Of a stretch of 64,000 nt of DNA, positions 1 to 11,205 are shown piece by piece. Below the pieces are notes generated by a model. The model had not been told where the DNA came from and did no database searches. It was given only the letters and a program-made list of their open reading frames with translations. The translations under genes and the position numbers were made by a program. Positions within the stretch are counted from its first letter, which is position 1, and every line of letters starts with the position of its first letter. The stretch spans positions 73,535,934 to 73,599,933 of the forward strand of contig NC_066313.1 in NCBI RefSeq assembly GCF_022539315.1, given 5' to 3'. The DNA is from Serinus canaria (lineage: Eukaryota; Chordata; Aves; Passeriformes; Fringillidae).

Positions 1-623
1 TAAACAGATAAGGGAGTTTCTGCCACTTGCATCTGAGCCAAACTCTTGAGACCTTTTCTAGAAAGAGTCACATTCTCCCTCTGTCATTTTCTAGCCTTTT
101 CCATCTCTAGAAAAATCCAGGGCAAAAAGAAAAAGTTCTTTTGCAAGAGGTTAAGACTGTGTCCTGTCTGTAACATCAACAAATCCAGGGCTGTTAATTC
201 AGAAAAGAAAGAATATTCCTTCCAGCCGAATGGATAAAATTTGGAATAGATCTTGATAAAAGGCTCACTCCTAGTATAATAGTACAGCAAACCCCAAAAC
301 AATGTGTAATGCATTCTTGGCATAGCATTCAGCTTAGTAAGCAGTGAGGCTCTGGTTATATTCTATGCTTACTCCATTTTTAAAGTGAATTCTATATTTT
401 ACTCTAAATAGAGTACGCTACAATAATCCAGTCTTGAGCAGACAAAGGTATGTGACAAGTTTTTTTTAAGGTGCAGAGGTTGTGTTTGCCTTTACAGGCA
501 AAGATGGTTATATAATTTGGGGCTGTAATTGCAAGCTAGGCATGCAGGAGATTCTTAAGGTCTTATATCACACCCAAATGGCCACCTGCCACCTCCCAGA
601 GTACAGTCACACTCTTCAGTTTT

Positions 624-651
624 GATGCTGATCTAATATTTGATCAGCATC
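624..651. repeat. Short perfect inverted repeat (hairpin)
   Basis: GATGCTGATC at 624-633 is followed by an 8-base spacer and its exact reverse complement GATCAGCATC at 642-651. It is a simple 10-bp stem inside intron. No function is claimed. Confidence 0.75.
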
Positions 652-2240
652 TCACCTGAACTTTGCAGTTCACCCAAGTTGTCTCAGGTGATGTGTAACA
701 CATCTGCAGGCAGCTAATTGTCTTCAGCAGCCTTGCTCATGGGGGTGCTCTGTTAGTGAGCTCGCTGCACCAGCTGGAGCCAATGGGACAGATATGGAAA
801 CTTTCATCAACATGCTGTGTGCAGGCATCAACTCCCCCAGTCCCATTTTGAGCTAGCTCAGTTGTTTCTTTATTGTGCCTATAATGCAATTCATTCAGAG
901 CAGGAAATAATCCCCAAGTTAGAAATAACGTGCTTGACTTTCACGTTTCAAGGGAGGGCTGCTAATTAGCTAAAAATCTCACACCATTTTATTTCTACAG
1001 AAAGCAAATTTGATTTTGAAACCACTGAGAAGCAATAACCACAGAACTTTATGATGTCACTGTTAAAGAGATGTTTTTTCAGGCTTTATTTATGACCTAA
1101 TTTTATACAAAGCGCCTGCAGTGTTGTGGGCATGTAAGAATACCAACTAAGTGCAGGGAAATCAGAGGCCATTTGAAAAAGTCATTTGCTCAGTGATCCC
1201 CATGGGCTGATTCCAGTAGAGGATTCAGGTACTTGTAAATTATGTCACACAAACACCAAACTTTCAAGCCTTCAAGCATCTGGATCCTGGTGAAGAGTCA
1301 AGGAGGGGAAAAAAAAAAGGAGACAAAGCCAAAGAAACTTAGAATGATGATTTAAAATATGTGCGCTGAGTAGGTGGTGAAAGTGCATTGACAGGTGACC
1401 TGATCTGGCCAAAGGACTGTTCTGTACCACAGAACATCATGTTCAGTATGTAGAATTGGAGGAGTTGGCTGGAAGGGGCTGACCACTGCTCAGGGATGAG
1501 GTGGGCAGAGATCAGTGGGTGATGCACAATTGCACTGTACATCACTCACTTCTCTTGGGTTTTATTTCTCTCTTTCTTTTTCCTTTTCATCATCACTATT
1601 TTTTAAATTATTACTATTATTATTATTATTGTTCACCTGTTAAAATGTTCTTATTTCAAAACATGGGCTTTACCTTTTTCCAATTTTCTCTCCCATCCCA
1701 CCAGGAGGAGGGCAGGGGGAAGTGAGCAAGCAGCTGCGTGGTACTTCATTGCCAGCTGAGATTAAATCATGGCAGTAGTCAAATTGCCTTCTATGGGGAG
1801 AAATATACATTTGAATCCACTGTTTCTGTTTGAAAAAGAAGTGCTACCTTGCCTTAGGAACTACACACCTCGGTGTATAACATATACTAACAATGGCTAT
1901 AAATATATTAACAATGGTTCAACCCCTGTTTTGCAGAGTGGGGTACATACCCACTGTGCCCACATTTCTAGCTGGCTAGGTTCAGGGGCCCCACCTTCCA
2001 CAGTGTGGATTTTAGGGTAGCCTTTGAGACACCCCTGTCTTTGCTGAGCTGTGTACTCCAACCAGTCCATCTCTCTCTCACTTTCTGAAGTGCAACACTT
2101 TGTAATGTTACACTAGAAACAGCCTCACCAGTTCTCACCCAGATGCCTGTAAAAGCTCTTCTGGGGTGACTCTGCCTCTTTTCAAGCAGGTCTTGAATTA
2201 TTTCTTAATTTGGAAAAAGAGGGAGAGCAATTCTTTACAT

Positions 2241-2528
2241 GAGCAGATTTTGATAGGACAAGGGAGAACAGTTTTAAATTAAGAGGGAAAATTTGGATTG
2301 GATGTTAAGAAGGAATTCTTCACTGTGAGGGTGATGAAAGACTGGAATAGGTTGCCCAGAGAAGCTATGGACATCCCATCCCTGGAAGTGTCCAAGGCCA
2401 GGCTGCATGGGGCTTTCGGCAACCATGTCTAGGGGAAAGTGTCCCTGCCAATGGCAGAAGGTTGGAACAAAATGGTCTTTATGGTCCCTGTCAACCCAAA
2501 CCACACCATGATTCCATGATTCTGTTAT
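2241..2528 (+). mobile_element. CR1 LINE 3'-end fragment
   Basis: The stretch shows the standard order of avian CR1 3' sequence: a GATTGGATGTTAAGAAGGAA-type segment, an ATTCTTCACTGTGAGGGTGA segment, the GGTTGCCCAGAGAAGC segment, a GTCCCTGTCAACCC segment, and terminal degenerate ATTCCATG/ATTCTGTT octamers. It is a 5'-truncated retrocopy, as is usual for CR1, with no coding capacity. The 5' limit is approximate. Divergence from the motifs suggests an old copy. Confidence 0.88.
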
Positions 2529-5166
2529 TCCTAGATAGCTGCACCAAGTAATAGAAGAGAGATTAGTATCTTGGTGAAGATTACTCTCCATCACACCCTA
2601 CTCCAGGCCCAGGACCCACTTTCCATTCAGCTATTAGCAGCAGAAGGGATGTAAATGCAGAACACACAGCTCTGCAGGGTGGTTGTATTGTATCTCACTG
2701 CTTATTTTGATTATCAGCCTGTATGTCACACAGACTCCATGGAGTCAGCTTTCCTCTTTGTAAAGTCTAAAACAGAGAACAGAGAACCTCTGGGAAGTGA
2801 GATACATTTCTCACAAGTAAATTTCTCTTCCAAGTACAGCACTCTTGGAACCATGCAAAACTGTCTCTTGATTTTTTAAGGGTTTACTGCTTAAACCATT
2901 TAGATCATTTGGAGCCTGAAAAGTAAACACTGTCTCCAGACACTTCTCTTCTGGAAAGATGTAAAACTGCTTGTCCCAGGAGGGAAAACAAGTCATCCCC
3001 TCATCTCCACTCAAGGCAATGTTCAAAAGTTTTATTCATATATACATCAGCTTAAACCTCAGCTTCAAGTGGAATGACCCAGCTGCAAAAGCTGCCAACT
3101 CCCAGATGTTTTTTGTCTCCAGCTGTATACTTATCTCTCAGAAGACTACCCTGGGTCAGGGGATGGCAGTGATTATCCATATTTCTTTCCTACATCCAAA
3201 GCAATAATTTTAAAGCTGCACAGTCTTTCTCACAAGCCCTTGTCTGGGTCTTGTCTAGGTCATATATTACTACTCCCTATGAAAACTGCAGAGTCTTACT
3301 AGATTGACTATAAAATATCTTCAGGTTGCTGCAGGGTTTTGATTTGTTGCACAGTACTAGATGAAAATCCTTTCAGCTAAATATGAATGAAGACTCCAGG
3401 TTTATATAGCAGCCTTGCAAGAAGAAAAGGTCATCATAACTCTGTCTTCTGAAAAGAAAATGAGGGCTAAAGAAGTGTAATTAAGAATTTTTTCTGCAAG
3501 TAGAAAGTAATCTCTATATTCAAAGGGTTTGAGGGAGTGATGTCAACCACTGACATTTATCACATATTTTGACAGGTATTTGGGGTGGTGCCAGCAGTAA
3601 TTTTTAAATTTTTAAAAATATATTTGACATCGCCTGACAAAAAAGATCCATTATTAGTGTTTTAAGAGAAAGGGAATGGACTGCAAATCATTTATCACTC
3701 TAAACTTAAGAAAGGCTCTGTGATCTTCGTTTTGAGGATTTGTCATCAGAACTGAGTGCGATGCTTAATGTTGTGAAAAACACCAAGCAATGTGTGGAGA
3801 TCCATCATGCCAGTAACATACACAGGTACCTAGGGCAAAGTTACTCCTTCCCAGGCAGGCTGGCAGCACATTTCAGGAGAGGCAGGAGGACTCCCATCCA
3901 TGCAGAGAGCAGAGTGTTTTGGGAGGTTTCTGCCTGAGCTGCTCTTCAGGACACATGGCATCAAGGCTTCTGCATGGACACACGGACTTCTTCTACCTCA
4001 GATATTTTTTTCCCAGGTCTTTACCCCCTCCTTGTCCTAACACTGTTCTTGCACAGACAGACAATCTCAGATACATCACAGAAGAATAAATATTGCAGAT
4101 TTGAGTTGGATTTATTTATTATAGCAACTGTCACCAGCTGTGTTTGCTGTACAATCTCCTGGCCTCGACCACTGTCCTGCTGAGTTACCTCTGCCCACCA
4201 ACTCCCACACACAGCTTCAGTTCTTTTAGAATGGAATAATTTGCAACAGGATTTTCACATAAACTTTGCAACAAAAGAGAAATTTCCCTTGCCCCTCTTA
4301 ACTAAAATAAAAAAGCAGCAAACTGTGAAACCTTCTGACAAGGACAGTCTCATCCTACTGATTAATGCAGTATGGCAGATATTAAGGTGTATTTGTCTTG
4401 GCCTGACTGCCAGTGTTTCTAAATGCAGGGGCTGTAGCTCTCTTTCATCCCCCAAATACCTCAATTGTCACAAAAGTACTAACACACCTTGTCTTGTCCA
4501 GTTAGAAGCCCACAGACACACTAACACTGCTCAGAGAACTCTGTGCAATTCCTGCAAGAAATGCTGCGCATTCTCTTCACTCTTCCCAGGCCTCCAAGAA
4601 GTAGCTTACACAGAGAATAGAAATTTGTCAGCTTTTCATGTCTGTAAAGCACCTGGGTGGGTATAGAATTTTCCAGAAAACATTACCGACACACCTGGAA
4701 TCTATTTCATTCATATATGGAGTTAAAACATAGAGAATATTTTTTTGAAATTTCTTTTCAAATTTAATTTCTTGTCACAAAAGACAAGATGATGATTATT
4801 ACAGTATTATTATTCCTGTATCAAAGAAGATTAAAGCATGGTATGACTCCAGCAGCACATATAAACCCAGTGCACTCCTTCCATACCATATTTTTCTTCA
4901 TCACTATGGCTACATCGAGTCTTTAATGCTTATTCAGCTTTTTGTCACTGTAAATTTGTGTACTGGATCCCCTTTTTCTCAGAATTCCTTCAGAATTTTG
5001 TCAAAAAGAAATTGTCAAAAGATTTCTGAGATACACTTTTCATTCCCTGTGTTTTCACTCCGTAGAAGGTATGCTTACATCCAATTTTAGGAAGCAATAT
5101 CAGGCAACATCTATTGCTTTAATTCTTGTATGGCCATTTTAGGTTTCCACACATGGAGAGTGTGGT

Positions 5167-5275
5167 CTTTCCTCTAAAGAGGAAAGGATATAGTTCCTTT
5201 TTATATCCTTCCTCTAAAGAGGAAAGGATATAGTTCCATTAAATTCTAAAAGAATATAATGGAACTATATCCTTC
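5167..5275. repeat. Direct repeat with nested palindromes (hairpin cluster)
   Basis: A 29-bp unit at 5169-5197 recurs exactly at 5209-5237, a period of 40. Each unit is centred on CCTCTAAAGAGG, a near-palindrome. The first copy has a 9-bp stem (5167-5175 with 5178-5186). The second forms a longer stem, TATATCC...GGATATA, over 5202-5232 with one unpaired base. The end of copy 2 (GGATATAGTTCCATT, 5226-5240) pairs perfectly with AATGGAACTATATCC at 5258-5272. Alternative hairpins or a cruciform are therefore possible. It may be a decayed short palindromic element or the product of a replication-slippage event. Confidence 0.8.
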
Positions 5276-5638
5276 TCATCTGGTCCTGCAATCAATTCTA
5301 TCCAATATTCTTCTCCACAGAAACAAAGAGAGGAGTCTATTTTACATTTCATATGCTAGGTACTTTAACTGTTTGAGATTATGACTAAGGACTAAGTAAT
5401 TCTACTGTTAGGTTAGGAAGTTTAGTTTGGAGCTCTTGTCCTCAAAGGTACACATTTTCAGATAGATGTAAATTTGTGTAACATCTGCACTTGTATCAGC
5501 TGGTGCTTGTGGCCCACCTGTATTTCCTAAGACTTGGAATTAGTTTGGTATCTAAAAGAGTCGTATGGTCCATGAGCAATCAACAAACAGATTATTTCAA
5601 ACTTTTCCCTCATGGCCAGTGAAAAGTGTGCAAAACTC

Positions 5639-6065
5639 TAAAAGGTATTGGAGCAAACCTTAATCCTTGGACACTATGCATATATTAACCTCTACAAAGA
5701 CTTTGATCAAACCCTTAAATGTCATCAGCGCCTTTTCTGTTTCTTCTGGGCAAAATAGCATCACACACATCACAAGAATTGACCTTTCTTGTTTGCAGGC
5801 ATGCCCGAGGATATTTACATCATCCACACACAGCCCAGAAATACCAGTCTCTGTTCCTCACAAGATCTAAATTGCTCACAGTGCATGGAAAGCAAAATTG
5901 CATACCCCTACAGTAATTTAGATTAAAAGTGACTCCTGGAGGTCATCTGGTTCACCCCTGCCACCTCCTCATCACATCCCCATCTAGTTCAAAGCAGAGA
6001 CAACTTCAAAGATGGGTCTATCTCCAAGTCAGATCAGGTTGCTCAGGGCCTTGCCTACTTCAGGT
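5639..6065 (-). repeat. Left arm of a 427-bp inverted duplication
   Basis: Read on the reverse strand, this interval matches 8233-8659 without gaps; by eye I count about 17 mismatches in 427 positions (about 96% identity). The rightmost roughly 160 bp (about 5905-6065) are the reverse complement of CR1 3'-end sequence, and the rest is not CR1. Homology stops abruptly at 6065, in the middle of the CR1 sequence that continues on the right arm. This suggests the left arm is the derived copy. Both arms contain the same 67-codon open frame (5667-5870 here), differing at six residues. It resembles no known protein and is probably incidental. Confidence 0.88.
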
Positions 6066-7416
6066 CAATGAATCGGTTGCTACCAGGATAGAGAACCCAA
6101 CTGGTTGGACATGTGAAAGAGCAGAAATTCCCCACAGCAGCATTTCAATATCTAGCACAAAGAGCTTTCCCAACTCGTCCATCAAAAACAACAAAGCAAA
6201 GAGAAAGCAAAACCAAAACACCGTCCCTAATTTCACACTGAAGCCAGTGCTTTGATATCAGTACATGCTCTAGGAACACTCTATCAGTGATGCCCACGCT
6301 GCCCGCAGAGAACAGCACCCGGAAATCTCCAAAAGCATTTTCCCCACAGGGCATGAATGGAAGCTCTGAATTTTGATTATTCTATTCCTTTTTTCAGGGG
6401 TGGGGGTGTCTACCCATGAACCCCTCAGTAGACAGCACAAGTAAGATGTCTCAGATTTTGCTCAGGGGGCATCAGACACAGAACACCTTTGAACTGAATC
6501 GCCAGGTCAATAAATATCTGCATCCCCAGGGGTTTCCATACAGCTGAGGGCTCTGAGAAAAAATAATGGAAGAAAACAGCTGTTTCCTCCATTGTGTAGT
6601 TTGAAAACATCTTGCCTACAAAGTGCCCAACCCTTCAGTGGGTTCTGTGGGATCCCAAAATACACTTCTGCTTCCAAACAGAAATGCAAGGCAGCCAATT
6701 CTCATTCAAATTGTTTCATCTTAAAACAAAAGGAACAAGAAACCTGCTTTGCTCACTGCTCTCAGTAGATGATGCTCTGCCCAGCAAGCACTGCTGGGAC
6801 ACATCTCCCATGGGTAAGCACATTTGCACCCCTGTGCTGAGGAAAATGCACACAGAGGTAACACGTGTCAAAGACCTTCAATTACTGAACACGTAAGTAA
6901 CTTTCCTCTCAATGCACCACATGATTGGGTCCTAATTGAGCATCACATTCCTCCTGGATGCAAAAGCAAACCATTACAGACAAATGAGTCAAAAAGCCAA
7001 AATAAAAATCAGTCAGATAGCTCAAGCACGCCTGAAAGAGCTATTTAAAGGATTCTGACCATTAGCTATCTCTTCGATTATATCACTTTTCATGCTGACA
7101 TGAAAGGTGGCAGAGGAGCTATTTTCTCAGTCTCTTGCTTCTTCACAAAAGGAGACAAGCATCAGGCAAAAAATATTCAGAAAAAAATGTTAGCTGTCTT
7201 TGTTACCATTTCATCTTCACCTGACTCTACTGGTATTGTCTGGGGTGGGGAGAACAGCCAAATACTATTTTTAAGGTTTTCAAAGAATAGTCTAAATATG
7301 AAAAAGGTATGCCTACATATGGATGACTACACTGGTCTTTAATGCTTGATCCCCATATATATTTTGCTGGTGTAACAAAAAGACCTAGGTATTTATATAT
7401 CTGTGTTTATACATAC

Positions 7417-7418
<2 letters not shown>

Positions 7419-7451
<33 letters not shown>
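7419..7451. repeat. AT dinucleotide microsatellite
   Basis: About 16 uninterrupted AT units, flanked by further AT-rich sequence (ATTTATATATCTG before, ACATTATATACATG after). It lies in intron, inside the spacer of the inverted duplication. Repeat peptides read through it are artefacts. Confidence 0.95.
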
Positions 7452-7454
<3 letters not shown>

Positions 7455-7895
7455 TATATACATGTGGCATTTTTCGATATTTATGTTTCATGGGTTTAGG
7501 TACAGTTACCTGCAAGATTGTGAACATCATAGGTTTAATTGCTCTGCTGTTATCCAAAAAATTGCTGTGTTTCAAACCAATGATAATCTGTGTAGTTCAA
7601 AGCCTAGTTTTATGAAAAGTTAGGGAATGCAATTTGAGGCTGGCTTTGCTTGAAATTAAGCCATTCCTCAGAGTACCTTGTTATCTGTCTTCCTTCAGGT
7701 ACAAAATTCCTCACAGTAATGCCTTTTCTTATAATTAAAAGGAGGGCAAATACAAATAATAAGTCTCTCACATGTCCAACCTAAAGGGTTCTCTATCCAA
7801 TTAGCAATCTATTCAATGACTGCTGTTTTCACTGCCATTGGAAAGAGGGGAGTTCCCATACAAACCTCCAACTAATTCTAACTGCAATGTAGTCA

Positions 7896-8395
7896 GGGGG
7901 CTGGAGCACATGGCATACAAGGAAAGGAGAGAAGCGTTGTTCAGATTGGAGAGCTGGAAGCAAAAACAGAATCTTATTGCTGCCTTCAACTACCTCATGA
8001 AAGGTTACTAAGAGTATGGAGCTATATCCTCATTGTAGCTCCATGGCCAAAGAATGAGATGCAGTGGACACAAGCAGCAGTACAGGAAAATCCAATTAGA
8101 TTTTAGGTTTTTGTTTGTTTGTTTGTTTCTTTTGGTTTTGGTTTTGGGTTTTTTTTGTGCAGTGAAGGTGACTGAGTATCAGAACAGACTGTTGAGAGAC
8201 TTGTGGTACCTCCCTCTTTGGAGATATTCAAAACCTGAAGTAGGCAAGGCCCTGAGCAACCTGATCTGACTTGGAGATAGACCCATCTTTGAAGTTGTCT
8301 CTGCTTTGATCCAGATGGGGATGTGATGAGGAGGTGGCAGGGGTGAACCAGATGACCTCCAGGAGTCCCTTTTAATCTAAATTACTGTAGGGGTA
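7896..8395 (+). mobile_element. CR1 LINE 3'-end copy, interrupted by a T-rich expansion
   Basis: Conserved CR1 segments appear in order: GGCTGGAGCACATGG, a TTGTTCAGATTGGAGAG segment, CTTATTGCTGCCTTCAACTA, GTGAAGGTGACTGAGTATCA, a GAACAGACTGTTGAGAGAC segment, CCTGAGCAACCTGATCTGA, and GAACCAGATGACCTCCAGGA near the 3' end. The usual ATTCTATG terminal octamers are degenerate (AAATTACTGTAG). Between about 8108 and 8157 the normally short T tract has become a long TTTG/TTTTGG-rich run. The distal part (8233 onward) is also the right arm of the local inverted duplication. Limits are approximate. Confidence 0.85.
8108..8157. repeat. T-rich simple repeat, (TTTG)n / (TTTTGG)n, inside CR1
   Basis: Four to five TTTG units are followed by TTTTGG units and a T8 run. 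It sits where CR1 elements normally carry a short T-rich stretch before ACTGTGAGGGTGA, so it looks like a local expansion rather than a separate insertion. Confidence 0.75.
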
Positions 8396-8659
8396 TGCAG
8401 TTCTGCTTTCCATGCACTGTGAGTCATTTAGATCATGTAAGGAACAGAGACTGGTATTTCTGGGCTGTGTGTAGATGATGTAAATATCCTCGGGCATGCC
8501 TGCAAACAAGAAAGGTCAATTCTCGTGATGTGTGTGATGTTATATGGCCCAGAAGAAACAGAAAAGGGGCTGATGACATTTAAGGGTTTGATCAAAGTCT
8601 TTGTAGAGGTTAATATATGCATAGTGTCCAAGGATTAAGCTTTGCTCCAATGCCTTTTA
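8233..8659 (+). repeat. Right arm of a 427-bp inverted duplication
   Basis: This arm matches the reverse complement of 5639-6065 (about 96% identity, no gaps). Its left end lies within a CR1 element that continues leftward without interruption, and its right portion (about 8396-8659) is non-CR1 sequence. Because the CR1 is contiguous across this arm's left boundary, this is probably the original locus. The spacer between arms is 2167 bp. The high identity compared with the much more diverged CR1 copies in the window points to a recent duplication or to gene conversion between arms. Confidence 0.88.
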
Positions 8660-9804
8660 CAGATTTTAAAAGCAAATCACTTCCCTCTTTTGACTCTTGG
8701 CTGAACCTCCTCTTTTACAGAGGTTATGTCCTTTGTCTCTCTCAATTTATATTCTTTCTTTTCTTCTCAAAAAATGAGGTATTAAAGCCTTCATTTTCTA
8801 AAATTAAATGTTTATCCTTTTTGTAATTTACCTCATCAGAACTGCTCAATGTAAACACCAGTGATACAACTTGAATGACAGTTTTGGGGCTCTGTGTATC
8901 TATCTGTTCATTAGGACATGGCCCAGTGCCAAGAGCAATCTGTCAGTGAATTTTGAATCAGATCTTTTAGAGCTAGATGCAAAAAGAGTGGACACACTGA
9001 GTGAGCCCAGAGCTGAATCCAAATCTTTGAGTCAGGCATTAGCATTACTTATGTCTGGGGACAGATTTGTGCCTCCCTGTGAGATGAGACACAAGTTCCA
9101 GAACTTATACAAACAGTCTGCAAACTTGGTCTTGGAAACATATGGAAAAATTCCTTTCAGAATTTTTTCAGTAATTTGTTTCTAAGGAAGAAAAATTTTC
9201 CATGGGGATGCAAATTTTAGCAGTGATTTGTTGACTGAAAATATCTAGGAGCCTCTAGCTAGAAATAGCCAATCATTGCTTAGGGCAGGCTAATATTTTA
9301 GATCTTGACTTCCTCGATACATCTGGTGTTTTACTCATCAGCACCAGGAAGCACCTCCACATATAACCTGGATCATAAATTTATATATGTTCATCATAGC
9401 ATCACTTTGAACCACTAGCAGAGGTTGTCTTCCAAAATGGATGTCAAGTCAGACAAAACTCATTATGACAGCATTCACAGGCACATGGAAAGTCCAGGTT
9501 TAATTCCCTTCCCTGGCTGATGAGCCTGCAACCTCCCATCTTCCTAGAAAAGAGCTTATCCATCACCTGTCGTCCATCCTAATACAAGAAAATCCTCCTT
9601 GATGAACTCTGTAGCATGAAGGAAATGCGTTGAAATGTCTTGGGATAAAGTGTGGGAGTGTGAATGAGCCTGGCTGTGAAGTTCAGTGGTTAGAAATCTC
9701 CCATACTTCCCAGTTAGTTAGCATTTAAGGTGACTTACCCTCTTTTCAGTTTGCAGCTGTTCTTTGGTTGTTGGTCTCTGTGCCAACAACTTGGTTTGCC
9801 CTTG

Positions 9805-9842
9805 ATGTAAGGGGTGATACTTTACTATCACCCCTTTTACAT
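9805..9842. repeat. Hairpin (15-bp stem with a two-base bulge)
   Basis: ATGTAAGGGGTGATA (9805-9819) faces TATCACCCCTTTTACAT (9826-9842) across a 6-base loop. The stem is complementary apart from two extra bases in the right arm. It is intronic; no function is inferred. Confidence 0.75.
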
Positions 9843-11205
9843 GAAGTATGGAAAATTACAGACCAGCAAGAGTGACAAATCCAAGTTTCTTTTACTGTTT
9901 ATCAGTGGAACACTGATAGTTTCAGTGTTGTAATTAAAGAATATTAAAACTTGCTGATAAAGTTTCTTATTTGTTAGGGTTTGGAAGGCAGATGAAACAT
10001 GTTCCTAAATTGTGAATGCATCATCAGTGTTGTCTATTCTATTAGAACTAATGATAGGAAGAAAAGATACAAAAGTGTAGCATAAAAATTATATTGCCTG
10101 TTTTTGACAAATTGTAGCTTTATGGTACCTGTCATTTTGGAATGCCTTCAGGTTTGAGGAGCACTAAGATGAGGTCATTTAGATATTATTGACTCTGCCA
10201 TTATGGCATCAGTCATAAGTATTTAAAGCATTTAACCCTCCATGAGGAGCTTTGAACTATAAATGGCATTCTGTAATAAGGAGAGCCTGCTGTTTTATAG
10301 CAGTGACACCAGATGTGTGGTCCCTTCCTGTGGCTGCCTGTATTGCCACAGGAACTTCTCTGGGTCTCATGGTGCTTGGATCAGCATTTTCATTGAAGAC
10401 AATGAAACTATACCCATATTAGAATATAGCAAGCATCTTTTTATTGGCCTATATATTTGAACTCATTCTAGCTAGATCGGGCTGTCTTTTCTGGAGTGAT
10501 GTTAATGGAGTTCAGAATCAGTGAGCAAATTAACAAACTCTTGTTCCAGGTAAACAGGAGGTGCAGAATACACAATAATACAAGACACTACATTCCTTTA
10601 CTAGACCCTACAATTAGGCTAATAACACTATACTCAGCTTTTTCAGCAAATGGCCTTGTTTTTCAGCAGGGCTGAGCACTGACTGTTACAGTGATTTTGC
10701 AGGAAGCCTCTGCTCATTCATCCAAAGAGTGCAAATGTGGACATAGCACATTAACTCAGACACCCTCTTAAAACAAACCTGGGCATAATGTTCACAAATC
10801 AAACTGGACATAGAAAAAGAAACCTTGAGCATAACATTAAGTCAGTGAGGTCAATTTAAAAATTTCCATTAATTTTCTTAGGTTTTGGGCGAGTCACAGT
10901 GAAGATTCAGTTGGTGTTCAGAGCATGAAGTCACAGTTTTGAATTTCTTGTGGTCTAAGTGTAAACCCTGAGGTACAAATAAAAGTGCTAAATACATTCA
11001 GTTCACAGAGTTATCTTTTCCACTAGCCACTCACCTCTAGCCTTTACAATTTAAAATATACCAGCAATTAAGTTTTTATCCCAGTTCGCCTTAAGTAAGC
11101 ATGATATTTTTGCCATTTACAATTTCCAACTCTCTGTGAACGTCATAATTCCAGCTTTCCTAATTGTGTCCATCTGTAGTCTGTACCCAGTCTATCTCTT
11201 CTGAG

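Noticed and set aside
7342..7623. Open frames rich in Tyr-Ile repeats
   Set aside because: Translation of the AT microsatellite.
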